NCBI GenBank assembly: GCA_044375695.1
Contig: JBILMG010000006.1
Span: 1-29,045 of the forward strand
Length of the DNA: 29,045 nt
Direction: 5' to 3'
From: DATDYW01 sp044375695
Lineage (GTDB): Bacteria; Patescibacteriota; Minisyncoccia; Phycocordibacterales; JAACPR01
Shown one piece after another: positions 1 to 8,560 of the stretch. The notes beneath the pieces were generated by a model. That model did not search any database. It had not been told where the DNA came from and saw only the letters and a list, made by a program, of their open reading frames with translations. Every line of letters begins with the position of its first letter. Positions within the stretch are counted from its first letter, which is position 1. Both the position numbers and the translations under genes were made by a program.

Positions 1-695
1 GAGCCGGGCGCTCGCTCCCGCGCGAATAGATCGGACGCCTCGCCGCGGGCAATCAGCTCGGCGCGCAGTTCGGCCAGCTCGGCCAGCAGCGCCGTAGGGT
101 CTAGCCGCGGAGAAGGCGCAACGTCGAGCGCCGTAGGCGCGACCTCGCGGTCGTACCCTTCTAGCGCCGACCAGGTACGCGAGTAGCGCGTCACGAGGTT
201 CAGGAGGCCGCGCGCCTCGTCCAGCGTGCGCGCGGCAGAGCCAGTCTGGGCGATAGCCTCGATGTCGCCCCGCAGCTGAGCGAGACGCGCGGCCGAATCG
301 GCCAGACGATGGGCGTCAACGGCGTACCCCGCCAAGACGTAGCTCTTTAAAACCTCGGTGGCCCAGCGACGAAACCTGGTAGCGGAGGCGGAGTTGATTC
401 GGTAACCGACAGAGATTACGACATCCAGGTTGAAGCTCTCGACGAGGTACGTTTTGCCGTCGGCGGCAGTTGTTGCATTTTTTGCAACAACTGCCGCCCT
501 GTCTAGCTCGCCGCTAGAAAATATAGATTTTATATGCCGAGAGACGACCGACTTGTCTCGCCCAAACAGGGCGGATATCTGAGCCATCGTAGCCCACATA
601 GTTTCCGAGCGAAGGTCTAGGCGCAGCGTGATGGCGCCGTCTTCGGCCTGGTAAAAGACGGGCGGAACGTCGGCGGCTTTAGGTTTGGTTTTCAC
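1..695 (-). CDS. RhuM-family protein (partial, C-terminus beyond the window)
   Basis: Reading leftward from a GTG at 693-695 the frame stays open for 231 codons to the window edge, so the 3' end is missing. The N-terminal half has the typical RhuM signature: a helix-turn-helix-like stretch (ATMAQISALFGRDKSVVSRH), then YLVESFNLDVVISVGYR, then RFRRWATEVLKSYVLAGYA. RhuM proteins are named after a Salmonella pathogenicity-island gene; their biochemical role is not established, but they often sit beside or inside type I restriction-modification loci, and one lies at 1859-8522 here. The downstream half is an alanine/leucine-rich, probably helical region. The start is inferred: no good ribosome-binding site precedes the GTG, as for many genes in this window. 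Family assignment is firm; function is unknown. Confidence 0.85.
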   Translation of the reverse strand, partial: MKTKPKAADVPPVFYQAEDGAITLRLDLRSETMWATMAQISALFGRDKSVVSRHIKSIFSSGELDRAAVVAKNATTAADGKTYLVESFNLDVVISVGYRINSASATRFRRWATEVLKSYVLAGYAVDAHRLADSAARLAQLRGDIEAIAQTGSAARTLDEARGLLNLVTRYSRTWSALEGYDREVAPTALDVAPSPRLDPTALLAELAELRAELIARGEASDLFARERAPG

Positions 696-773
696 CCGCG
701 AACGGTACGCAGCGGACGGTAGCGCGGCGGCAAAGGAAAAATAAGGAGGCGATAAAGAGATTCGCCGCCCGAT

Positions 774-806
774 AAAGAAAAGCCGCCCGTAGCCGGGCGG
801 CGAATC
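774..806 (-). terminator. Rho-independent terminator of the 805-1197 gene, with a competing second stem
   Basis: On the minus strand an 8-bp stem (782-789 with 794-801, loop TAGC on the plus strand) is followed by TTTTCTTT. The same inner arm extended to 794-806 is also perfectly complementary to 759-771 (13 bp), so a second, longer hairpin can form that excludes the first. The arm reaches the TGA stop (805-807). Confidence 0.75.
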
Positions 807-1197
807 AGGCGGCAACCTTTACGCGGTAGCAGTTGGCGAAGCGCGCGGGCATCGAGAAGAGCGCGGCGCCGACCTGGCTGGCGATGGCGTTCTGCCACGA
901 GACAATCTCGCCCAGGAGCACGAGCTCGGGCGCGGCTTTCTGCGGCTTATACAGGAACCGGGTGCCGATCGGGCACTCGTTGAGATCGAGCCCTTGCCCG
1001 CGGGCGGCGAGCATCTGCTCGTACTCGGCGCGGGAGATTTCGATTTCCGGGTATCCGGCGAAACGGGCACGGTCGGCCCGAAGCCGGAGCGCGCGTTCGG
1101 TTTGGCGCCGGCGCCGAACGGTCCGGATGCTGGCGAGACGATTGGCGCGGCGGAGGCCGTAAATGCCGAGGGTGAGGATATTTAGGAAGGTGCGCAT
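805..1197 (-). CDS. Small hypothetical protein with hydrophobic N-terminus
   Basis: A 130-residue product beginning with the hydrophobic segment MRTFLNILTLGIYGL, which could be a single membrane anchor or uncleaved signal, followed by a highly basic segment (R/K-rich, residues about 16-45) and a compact C-terminal part. I do not recognise a family. The start at 1195-1197 was chosen because the frame upstream overlaps the 2H gene on the other strand and is composed of low-complexity translation; the real gene is supported by the terminator abutting its stop. It lies between RhuM and the divergent 2H gene, which it may share a promoter region with. Confidence 0.55.
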   Translation of the reverse strand: MRTFLNILTLGIYGLRRANRLASIRTVRRRRQTERALRLRADRARFAGYPEIEISRAEYEQMLAARGQGLDLNECPIGTRFLYKPQKAAPELVLLGEIVSWQNAIASQVGAALFSMPARFANCYRVKVAA

Positions 1198-1253
1198 AGG
1201 CTTCGCGGGCAGACTACACGACCGCCGAACCCAGGCAAACGGCGCGCCGCTTG

Positions 1254-1292
1254 CGCCCGGCCCCTGGCGGGGCCGGGCGGAAATGCTAGGGT
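1254..1292 (+). promoter_or_regulatory. GC-rich palindrome followed by a leaderless-type -10 box
   Basis: A perfect 11-bp inverted repeat (1254-1264 / 1269-1279, core GCCCGGCCCC...GGGGCCGGGC, loop TGGC) is followed 7 bp later by TAGGGT (1287-1292), 7 bp before the ATG of the 2H gene. The -35 position would fall inside the palindrome. A closely similar palindrome precedes recG. Confidence 0.5.
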
Positions 1293-1299
1293 CGGGGCC

Positions 1300-1758
1300 A
1301 TGCAAAAGTTCATTGTCGTATCCTTCACAGAAACCGAATTCCCCCAGGAGTTCCCCGACCAGGAGTGGCCGTTCCACGTGACCCTGCTTGGATCTTTCTC
1401 CACCCACATGGCCAAAGACGAGCTGGGCCGCCGCCTGGGAGAGGCCTGCGCGCCCCACGCGCCGATCACCGTTACCGGGAAATCCCGCGAGCTGTTCGGC
1501 CCGCACAACGACGTGCCGGTAACGGAGGTCTTCTGCCCCGACGCGCTCGCGACGCTCCGCGCCGATATCATTCGCGGCTTCGGCACGTTCGTCGAATACG
1601 CCTCGCGCCCCTACCCCACCTACCGCCCGCACGTCACCGACCAGCGCGGCGGCCACCTGCGGGTTGGCGACACGGCCACGCTTAGATCGGCGTCGATCAT
1701 CCAAAAGATCGGCGAGCAGCGCGTTGTCGTCTACACGGCCCCGCTGTCGGGGAGCTAG
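1300..1758 (+). CDS. 2H phosphoesterase (LigT / 2'-5' RNA ligase-like family)
   Basis: A 152-residue protein with the two H-x-T motifs that define 2H phosphoesterases: PFHVTLLG (H26, T28) and YRPHVTDQ (H111, T113). In characterised relatives the two histidines act on 2',3'- or 1'',2''-cyclic phosphates or 2'-5' linkages of RNA and small nucleotides; the substrate here cannot be told from sequence. It is a single-gene unit with its own promoter just upstream and a terminator 37 bp downstream, inserted convergently against hsdR. Because it sits in a defence-rich block, a role in cyclic-oligonucleotide or RNA repair chemistry is possible, but that is inference. Confidence 0.8.
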   Translation: MQKFIVVSFTETEFPQEFPDQEWPFHVTLLGSFSTHMAKDELGRRLGEACAPHAPITVTGKSRELFGPHNDVPVTEVFCPDALATLRADIIRGFGTFVEYASRPYPTYRPHVTDQRGGHLRVGDTATLRSASIIQKIGEQRVVVYTAPLSGS

Positions 1759-1794
1759 CACAACCGGCCGAACCCCGCTCAAAATCAAAATGCC

Positions 1795-1822
1795 ACCGCC
1801 GCCCTTCGGGCGGCGGTTTTCT
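1795..1822 (+). terminator. Terminator between the 2H gene and hsdR (possibly bidirectional)
   Basis: A 10-bp GC stem ACCGCCGCCC / GGGCGGCGGT with a 3-nt loop is followed by TTTTCTCT on the plus strand. On the minus strand the same stem is followed by GCATTTTGATTTTG, so it may also end the hsdR operon. Confidence 0.8.
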
Positions 1823-1858
1823 CTATTCAATAAATTTAAAGAAAACTGGATGTTTTCC

Positions 1859-4800
1859 CTACTGAATCTCCCCAATCGCCTCAGCTTGCTCCAGGATTAA
1901 TTTCACCGCAGCTTCTTGGGAAGCCACCGGGTAGCCTCCGCGATTCAGCGCCCGCTTAATCTGAACCCGAACGCCGGCGCGAACGCTTTCCCGAATAGAC
2001 CAGTCAACAACGGATGTTTTCTCGCGCACCATCGAGGCAATTTCTTTCGCCAAACCTTTGAGCGTTTCGACGCCGACCTCGGCGACGACAGAATCTCCCT
2101 GAGACAGAGCGTCGAACAGAGCCGCTTCTTCCGTAGATAGCCCCAGCTCACCGGCCCGAGCGTCTGCGCCGCGCATCTCTCTGGCGAGCTCCACCAGCTT
2201 CGAGATAGCCTCTGCGGCTTCAAGAGCTCGCTTCTGGTAAGCGTCAACCGTTCGGCCGAGAACCTCAGCGAAAGATCTCGACTGGACGATGCTCTTCCGC
2301 TCCCTAGACTTTAGTTGGCTAGAGAGAAGTCGTCTCAGAAGCTCAAAAGCTAGGTTACGCTGAGGAAGCCCTTTAACCTCAGAGAGAAACGATTCGGACA
2401 AGACAGAGACATCTGGCTTACCCACACCGGCCGCCTCGAAGAGATCAATCACGCCGCCAGGAGCAACAGCTCTCGAAACAATTTGCCTGACGGCACGGTC
2501 AAGCTCTTCCTCCGTCTTTGCCTCGCCGGGCATTTTTTTGATCAAAGAAGCGCGAACCGCCTGAAAAAATGAGACCTCGTCCCTGATTTGAAGAGCTTGG
2601 TCACTCGGCACGGCGAGGGCAAAAGCCTGAGAGAGCTCTGTCACAGCTTGGGAGAACCTGGCCTTCCCATTTTCTTGGCCAAGAACGATGTTCATGGCCT
2701 CCGGAAGTATTTTCAGCTTCTGCTCGGCAGCACCCGTAACCCAAACCGACAGGTCGATGCCGTGCAAGATGCCTTTGCACACCTCGTGCTTCTCCAGCAT
2801 CAGCGCGATAGCTTCTTCTTGGCTAACAACAGGCTCGCCAGAACCTCCGCTCTGCGTGTAGGTGGCGAGAGCTTTCTTTAGCTCGTGCGCAATTCCAAGG
2901 TAATCCACCACCAAACCACCCGGCTTATCTTTGAAGACTCGGTTAACGCGCGCGATTGCCTGCATCAGGCCATGGCCGCGCATCGGCTTGTCGATGTAGA
3001 TAGTAGAGAGCGACGGCGCGTCAAAACCCGTGAGCCACATGTCTCGCACGATCGCGATCTTGAAAGGATGCGAAGGGTCGCGAAACTGATTCGCCAGGCT
3101 TTCTCTGGCAGCCTTGTTGCGCACGTGTTCCTGCCAATCCAGAGGGTCAGAGGCCGAGCCGGTCATCACAACCTTGACGGTCCCGGTGCTGTCGAAATTG
3201 CTCTGCCAATCAGGACGGAGGCGAACAATTTCCTGGTACAGCTCGACGCAGATACGACGGCTCATGCACACGACCATCGCCTTCCCTTCCTGGGCCTCCT
3301 GGCGACGCCCGAAGTGGGACACAATGTCTGCCGCCACCACCTTGAGACGCTTTCCAGAGCCGACTACGGCTTCCAGCTGCGCCCATTTATTAATCAGGTT
3401 CTCTCGACGAGAGAGCTCCTCGCCTTCGGTAACCTCTTCGAAATCCGCGTCGATTCTCGGTCGCTCGGCCTCTTCGAGGCCGAGCTTTGCCAGCCGGCTC
3501 TCGTAGTAAATGGGAACAGTTGCCCGATCTTTAACCGCACGCTCGATGTCGTAAACGCTGATGTAGTTACCGAAGACCGATCGGGTGTTCCTGTCTTCGA
3601 GCTCAACCGGCGTTCCGGTGAAACCGACAAAAGATGCGTTCGGTAGCGCGTCATGCAGGTTCCGGGCCAGCCCGTCAATAAAATCGTACTGGCTACGGTG
3701 TGCCTCGTCCGCAATTACCACGATGTTTTTTCTGTCGGAGAGGGCAACCTGTTTTTCCTCCGCCGGAGCAGCAAACTTCTGAATGGTCGTAAAAATCACG
3801 CCGCCGGCTTCGACGCGAAGCTTGACGCGAAGGTCTTCGCGGCTCTCGGCCTGCGTCGGCGGCTGCCGCAAGAGATCTTGGCAGCGGGAAAAAGTCGAGA
3901 AGAGCTGGTCGTCTAGGTCGTTCCGATCCGTTAGAACAACGATCGTCGGGTTCGCCATTCTTGGGTCACAAATTACCCGACCGGCAAAGAAGGCCATCGT
4001 CAGGCTTTTGCCCGATCCTTGGGTGTGCCAAACAACGCCGACGCGACGGTCTCCCCGCTCGCCACCGGCAGCGCTGCCACCTTCGATACCTGCCGCCCTA
4101 ACAGTCTCGCCGAGCGCGGCGTTCACCGCGTAAAACTGGTGGTACCCGGCAATTTTTTTGACAATTTTGCCGGCGCCAGAAGACTCGAACACCAGGAAGT
4201 GGCGAATAATGTCTAGAAAGTTGCGCCTTTCGAAAACCTGCTCCAACACGGTCTGCAGCTCGAGAGACGCCGCGCCTTCCGCCTCGTCCATCCGCCGCCA
4301 CTGCTTGAACCATTCACGGCCAGCACCGGTCGCGCCGACCACAGCGCCCACCCCGTCAGAAGCAACGAGAACCATGTTGTGCTCGAAAGCTGACGGAATG
4401 TCCCTCTGGTACGTGACGAGCTGGCGATGCGCCCCATCAACGGTCGCATTCTCGTCGGTTGGGTTTTTGAGCTCGATCATTCCAACCGGCAAGCCATTCA
4501 GGAAAAGCATCACGTCTGGCCGACGATTCGCCGCCTCTACAATGGTGAACTGATTGACGGCGAGCCAGTCGTTCTCCTCTGGGTTATCAAAATCGACAAC
4601 CTTTACGTGATTGCCCGTAACCCGCCCTTCGGCGTCTTGATATTCGACGGTTACGCCATCAACCAGCAGCCGGTGCAGCGCGCGATTTCGTTCTTCGGGC
4701 GAGGCGCCCTCCGGACGCTTAACGCGACGGAGCGCATCCTCGAGCGCACCCTCGGGCAAATTGGGGTTGAGCCGCGTCATTGCCGCGCGTAGGCGGCCTA

Positions 4801-4933
4801 CCAGTACGACGTCCTGGTAGCTTTCTCGTTCCGCCGCCGGCTCGCCGGGCGCAATTTCTGGGCCGCCAACAAAAGACCAGCCGAGCCGGCCCAGCCATTC
4901 GATCGCCACCTTCTCGAGATCAGATTCAAACAT
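1859..4933 (-). CDS. hsdR: Type I restriction enzyme, R (motor/nuclease) subunit
   Basis: The 1024-residue ATP-driven translocase and endonuclease subunit of a type I restriction-modification system. From N to C: a PD-(D/E)xK nuclease domain (PDVMLF ... MIELKN, E-x-K near residue 152), then a superfamily 2 helicase core with Walker A (TQGSGKS, near 303), VLTDRNDLDDQLF, a DEAH box (ADEAHRSQYDF, near 407), GFTGTPVE, and the C-terminal motor motifs WLTGFDAPSL and QAIARVNRVF, followed by a helical tail. All key motifs look intact. I chose the ATG at 4931-4933 because it lies 4 bp after the stop of the preceding gene and has GGAGAA upstream; an upstream in-frame ATG at 4978 would overlap that gene by 41 bp. 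It is the last gene of a minus-strand operon that also carries hsdM and hsdS. Confidence 0.95.
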   Translation of the reverse strand: MFESDLEKVAIEWLGRLGWSFVGGPEIAPGEPAAERESYQDVVLVGRLRAAMTRLNPNLPEGALEDALRRVKRPEGASPEERNRALHRLLVDGVTVEYQDAEGRVTGNHVKVVDFDNPEENDWLAVNQFTIVEAANRRPDVMLFLNGLPVGMIELKNPTDENATVDGAHRQLVTYQRDIPSAFEHNMVLVASDGVGAVVGATGAGREWFKQWRRMDEAEGAASLELQTVLEQVFERRNFLDIIRHFLVFESSGAGKIVKKIAGYHQFYAVNAALGETVRAAGIEGGSAAGGERGDRRVGVVWHTQGSGKSLTMAFFAGRVICDPRMANPTIVVLTDRNDLDDQLFSTFSRCQDLLRQPPTQAESREDLRVKLRVEAGGVIFTTIQKFAAPAEEKQVALSDRKNIVVIADEAHRSQYDFIDGLARNLHDALPNASFVGFTGTPVELEDRNTRSVFGNYISVYDIERAVKDRATVPIYYESRLAKLGLEEAERPRIDADFEEVTEGEELSRRENLINKWAQLEAVVGSGKRLKVVAADIVSHFGRRQEAQEGKAMVVCMSRRICVELYQEIVRLRPDWQSNFDSTGTVKVVMTGSASDPLDWQEHVRNKAARESLANQFRDPSHPFKIAIVRDMWLTGFDAPSLSTIYIDKPMRGHGLMQAIARVNRVFKDKPGGLVVDYLGIAHELKKALATYTQSGGSGEPVVSQEEAIALMLEKHEVCKGILHGIDLSVWVTGAAEQKLKILPEAMNIVLGQENGKARFSQAVTELSQAFALAVPSDQALQIRDEVSFFQAVRASLIKKMPGEAKTEEELDRAVRQIVSRAVAPGGVIDLFEAAGVGKPDVSVLSESFLSEVKGLPQRNLAFELLRRLLSSQLKSRERKSIVQSRSFAEVLGRTVDAYQKRALEAAEAISKLVELAREMRGADARAGELGLSTEEAALFDALSQGDSVVAEVGVETLKGLAKEIASMVREKTSVVDWSIRESVRAGVRVQIKRALNRGGYPVASQEAAVKLILEQAEAIGEIQ

Positions 4934-4937
4934 TTGC

Positions 4938-5666
4938 CTACTCAGGTTCTCCTGTTTCGTCGGGAGCGTCAACATCACCCGTTAATTCAGGGCCGGCCTG
5001 ATTAAGTAGGTCGATGTAGGTGGGTCGATCTAGGTTCCACAGAATTTCACTTAAGCGGAAACGGTAGGGGCCGTTTGCCGTCTCAATCTCTATCTCTGAA
5101 ATACCATCGACTCCGTCTGACACGCGAACACTTTTTATCCCGGTCCGATCTACCGTCATATTCGAAACGGGGAAATGCTCGTAAGGACGCAGAGTGTGCC
5201 TCAAGTTTGGTTCTACCCCTTCGTCCGCGTCCAGCAAAAGGCCCAAGACCGCATCAGCGCCAAGGACAACAATTCTTCTGTGATTTTTGTACGTAGATTC
5301 AAAGCCAGAAATTTTTCCGTGAGAGACCAAATCTCCACGATTTCGAATTGAGTTTATCGCGTCAGATATCTTACTGTGACCCTGCACGATCTTATTAACC
5401 TCACCGTTAAACGGGTGGGTCTTGAGACCAATTTTATCGAATGTCTCCGACAGCAGCGCTTGGTGATCCACCGAAGACCCGAGCTCTATACCCCGCTCTG
5501 ACAAGATGGTACGGCAAACAGATTCAGTATACGTATTTGACCTGACAATCACATCTTCCTTGCCAGACTCAAAACTATCAGCCAGCTCGTCGCAAGGCCG
5601 GCTCAATCCAGGCCACCTTGAGGCGGCCCTCCGAAAATTAGGCGCGAAATCGTCGAAAGAATTCAC
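4938..5666 (-). CDS. Abortive-infection (Abi_C-like, HEPN-related) protein inside the hsd operon
   Basis: A 242-residue protein starting at GTG (5664-5666), 5 bp after the hsdS stop and 4 bp before the hsdR start, so it is translated as part of the restriction operon. The middle part matches the layout of the abortive infection C-terminal family: SVCRTILSERG (about 49-59), then a helical stretch ending INSIRNRGDLVSHGK (about 104-118). The R-x(5)-H spacing (R110, H116; also R108, N109) resembles the catalytic R-x4-6-H motif of HEPN ribonucleases. The C-terminal about 100 residues (VSNMTVDRTGIKSVRVSD onward) have no family I recognise. The gene is visibly more AT-rich than its neighbours, suggesting separate acquisition. 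It could be a toxin that fires when restriction fails; the family link is fairly good, the activity is inferred. Confidence 0.65.
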   Translation of the reverse strand: MNSFDDFAPNFRRAASRWPGLSRPCDELADSFESGKEDVIVRSNTYTESVCRTILSERGIELGSSVDHQALLSETFDKIGLKTHPFNGEVNKIVQGHSKISDAINSIRNRGDLVSHGKISGFESTYKNHRRIVVLGADAVLGLLLDADEGVEPNLRHTLRPYEHFPVSNMTVDRTGIKSVRVSDGVDGISEIEIETANGPYRFRLSEILWNLDRPTYIDLLNQAGPELTGDVDAPDETGEPE

Positions 5667-5671
5667 CGCGG

Positions 5672-6985
5672 CTACTGATCGACGCCGACCTTCACTTCCC
5701 CGCTCAGCAGCTTCGGCAGCAACGTGTCGCGCAGGGTGGCGAGGGTGCGAGATTGTTTGGCGTTCTCGTCGATGAGGCGAAAGATTTGGCCTGCCCGTTC
5801 CGCAAACTTCTCCGCGACCTCGACGGGGGGAGTAATTGAAACGAACGAGGGAATCGCGTTTGAGCCGAGATGAAGTACTGTCGTTCCCATCACGTGGGAA
5901 TACGCGTGGGCCTGGAACTCTGCGGCCAGGAACAGGCAGTAAAGAAATGGGGTCGAAACGTGACGGCTCTTGGGTCTGACGATACCGACGTCCAGCGAGG
6001 CGACAAGAGTGTCGAATCGTTCGTCGCTACGAATCAATGCCGGCTTGCCGATGACGTCAGCGGCTTGCGTAACGTCAGTGAAGGCAACGATAAGGTCCCC
6101 GGAGCAGACGCGTTGGTTGGTTTTGTATTCGCCAGCGAAGGGCTTGAGTCCGTCGGCCCGGTATCCACCCCCGCGTAGGAATGACTTCAGAGTAACGAGC
6201 GCGGTCTTAGATTCGGCAAGTTCTTCGCTTCGGTAGGAGCGCCCCTTCACCACATCAACCATTTCTGCCAGCGGCCGAGCTTCCCAACCTTTGGGAATGG
6301 GGCCGAGCGGTGAGTCTTCTAAATGCTCGGGAAAAAGAGCGGCGGTTGCGGCGTCTACGCCGACTGGCTGACGACCCTCGAGTTTGGCGCGGACGGGGTC
6401 GAAATCCACGAACCAGCTTCGGAAAAGGGCGCGAGCGGTCGCCTCTAGCGTCGCGTTCATCCGTCGGTTCAACTCGATCTTGTCGTCGAATGCCTTCAGC
6501 ACTGCCACGATGGCTTTTTGCTCAACGACAGGCGGAAGCGCAACAGGAAGGCTTTTGAGAACTTCGGTGTCGAGCTTTCCAGCACCAATGCCGGTAGGCT
6601 CGACCTTACCGAGCAGCATGCCTTCATTTCCAAGCAGCCAGTAGAAGAGATAGCGTGGATCAATCTCTCCTTTCGACTTTAGGGCTTTGACGTCTTGATT
6701 GAACGCTACGGGGCAAGTCGCAATTCCCACGGGAATTCTTTTGTGAAGCTCACTACCCCGAACAAGAAGAAGGATTGAGCCGGTCTCTGCTAAGCGACTT
6801 CCATTTTCGAGACCGCCTCTCGTTATTTTGAGATCAGAGTCGCACAGCAGCGGAGTCTTCATCGACGATGCGCTTATCCAAGGAATATCGCCCTTCCAAA
6901 ATTCAGGATTCGCTTTGGAAGGGGTGCCCCCCGAAGTCCACGTGGTCAAATCGCCAAGACAGATTGTTTTCCACTCACCCTCCAT
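5672..6985 (-). CDS. hsdS: Type I restriction enzyme, S (specificity) subunit
   Basis: A 437-residue DNA-recognition subunit with the usual two-fold layout: target-recognition domain 1 (starts WKTICLGDLTTWTSGGTPSK, with IPWISASSMK), a central conserved coiled coil (ALPPVVEQKAIVAVLKAFDDK ... NATLEATARALFRSWFVDFDP), a second target-recognition domain beginning around GWEARPLAEMVDVVKG, and a distal conserved helix (ENAKQSRTLATLRDTLLPKL). It sets which bipartite DNA site the complex reads. The ATG overlaps the end of hsdM by 11 bp, and a GGAGG-containing stretch overlaps the start itself, indicating translational coupling. Length is in the normal range. I cannot deduce the target sequence. Confidence 0.94.
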   Translation of the reverse strand: MEGEWKTICLGDLTTWTSGGTPSKANPEFWKGDIPWISASSMKTPLLCDSDLKITRGGLENGSRLAETGSILLLVRGSELHKRIPVGIATCPVAFNQDVKALKSKGEIDPRYLFYWLLGNEGMLLGKVEPTGIGAGKLDTEVLKSLPVALPPVVEQKAIVAVLKAFDDKIELNRRMNATLEATARALFRSWFVDFDPVRAKLEGRQPVGVDAATAALFPEHLEDSPLGPIPKGWEARPLAEMVDVVKGRSYRSEELAESKTALVTLKSFLRGGGYRADGLKPFAGEYKTNQRVCSGDLIVAFTDVTQAADVIGKPALIRSDERFDTLVASLDVGIVRPKSRHVSTPFLYCLFLAAEFQAHAYSHVMGTTVLHLGSNAIPSFVSITPPVEVAEKFAERAGQIFRLIDENAKQSRTLATLRDTLLPKLLSGEVKVGVDQ

Positions 6986-8522
6986 AGCCCAGTTTCTTCA
7001 GGTTTGTTTTAATGGCCTGCTCTAGGTCTGAAGCCTCGGAGAGCTGGGCGCGCAGCTCGGCGACGAGGCGAGGCATCTTTACCTCAAACGGCTCGCCGTC
7101 ATCTTCGACCTCTTCGGCGCCAACGTAGCGGCCAGGCGTGAGAACGTGGCCGTGCGCGGCGATTTCGGCGGTGGTGGTAGATTTACAAAAGCCCGGCACG
7201 TCTTGGTATTTACCCGCCCCCTTCTCTCCGCGCCAGGCGTGGTAGGTGGCTACAATTTTTTGAAGGTCGGCGTCGCTTAGCTCGCGGTGCACGCGGTCAG
7301 TAAGGGTGCCGAGCTTGCGAGCGTCGATAAATAGCGTTTCGCCTTCACGCCCACGAAAACCATTTTTCTTTTTGCTGCGGGTCAGGAACCAGAGGCAGAC
7401 CGGAATCTGGGTAGAGAAGAAAAGCTGCCCCGGCAGAGCGACCATGCAGTCGACCAGATCAGCTTCAACTAGGGCCTTGCGAATTTCACCCTCTCCCGAC
7501 TGCCCAGAAGACATCGAGCCATTCGCGAGCACGAAGCCGGCGGTTCCAGTGGGGGCCAGGTGGTGCAAGATGTGCTGCACCCAGGCAAAGTTTGCGTTAC
7601 CGGCAGGAGGAATGCCGTAAGCCCAGCGCTTATCGTCTTTTAGCCGATCGCCGCCCCAATCTGAAATATTGAAGGGCGGGTTAGCTAGAATAAATTCCGC
7701 CTTGAGGTCCGGGTGTTTGTCGGCGTGGAACGTGTCGCCGTGAGCAATGTGCGCATCAATACCGCGAATGGCCAGGTTCATCTTAGCCAACCTCCAGGTG
7801 GTGTAGTTAGCCTCCTGGCCATAGACGCTCACGTCGCCCAATCGCCCGCCGTGAGCCTGAATGAATTTCTCGCTCTGCACGAACATACCACCCGAACCAC
7901 AGCACGGGTCGTAAATGCGCCCCTTGTAGGGCTCGATCATTTCGACGAGCAGGCGAACGACGCTCTGCGGGGTGTAGAACTCGCCGCCGCGCTTCCCTTC
8001 GCTCCCGGCGAAACCGGCGAGGAAGTACTCGTAAACGCGACCGAGGGTGTCGCGCGAGCGGCTATCTTTATCTCCGAGCGGGATATTGGTGACAAGGTTG
8101 ATTAGCTGACCGAGACGCTGCTTGTCGAGTGCCGGGCGAGCGTAGTCTTTCGGCAGCACGCTCTTGAGCGACGGGTTCGCTTTTTCGATAGCCTCCATTG
8201 CGGCATCGACGTCGCGGCCAATCGTCGGCTGAGTTGCGCCGTTTTTTATCTTTGACCAGCGAGCCTCCTTGGGAACCCAGAAAACATTTTCTTTCTTGTA
8301 CTCATCGATGTCTTCGGGGTCGGCTCCGTCGGATCTCTCTTTCTCTAGCCGAGCGTGCAGCTCTTCGAACGCGTCCGAGATGTACTTAAGAAAAATGAGC
8401 CCGAGCACGACGTGCTTGTACTCGCTCGACTCCATGCTGCCGCGGAGCGTGTCAGCCGCAGCCCAGAGGTTGGCCTCGAGGCTTTTAGCTTCGGTTTTTG
8501 ATTCTTTTTTTGCCCGGGCCAT
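6975..8522 (-). CDS. hsdM: Type I restriction enzyme, M (DNA adenine methyltransferase) subunit
   Basis: A 515-residue N6-adenine methyltransferase subunit. The N-terminal helical HsdM domain (SLEANLWAAADTLRGSMESS ... VVLGLIFLKYISDAFEEL) is followed by the Rossmann-type methyltransferase with the SAM-binding motif YDPCCGSGGMF (near 205) and catalytic motif NPPFNISDWGG (near 280). GGEFYTPQSVVRLLVEMI precedes motif I as usual for HsdM. Intact and of normal length. It sits 38 bp downstream of a GIY-YIG nuclease gene on the same strand and overlaps hsdS, so methylation and specificity subunits are made together, ahead of the Abi-like gene and hsdR. Confidence 0.95.
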   Translation of the reverse strand: MARAKKESKTEAKSLEANLWAAADTLRGSMESSEYKHVVLGLIFLKYISDAFEELHARLEKERSDGADPEDIDEYKKENVFWVPKEARWSKIKNGATQPTIGRDVDAAMEAIEKANPSLKSVLPKDYARPALDKQRLGQLINLVTNIPLGDKDSRSRDTLGRVYEYFLAGFAGSEGKRGGEFYTPQSVVRLLVEMIEPYKGRIYDPCCGSGGMFVQSEKFIQAHGGRLGDVSVYGQEANYTTWRLAKMNLAIRGIDAHIAHGDTFHADKHPDLKAEFILANPPFNISDWGGDRLKDDKRWAYGIPPAGNANFAWVQHILHHLAPTGTAGFVLANGSMSSGQSGEGEIRKALVEADLVDCMVALPGQLFFSTQIPVCLWFLTRSKKKNGFRGREGETLFIDARKLGTLTDRVHRELSDADLQKIVATYHAWRGEKGAGKYQDVPGFCKSTTTAEIAAHGHVLTPGRYVGAEEVEDDGEPFEVKMPRLVAELRAQLSEASDLEQAIKTNLKKLGYGG

Positions 8523-8560
8523 TGCGGGCTGATTTTAGCACGGCGAGGCGGCCGCGATCG

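Noticed and set aside
805..1875. A 356-codon open frame on the minus strand spanning the small hypothetical gene and the 2H gene
   Set aside because: Its upstream part is the antisense of the 2H gene, which has clear catalytic motifs; only the 130-residue end is kept.
4934..4978. Upstream ATG for hsdR adding 15 residues
   Set aside because: It overlaps the Abi-like gene by 41 bp; the ATG at 4931-4933 has a better site and typical operon spacing.
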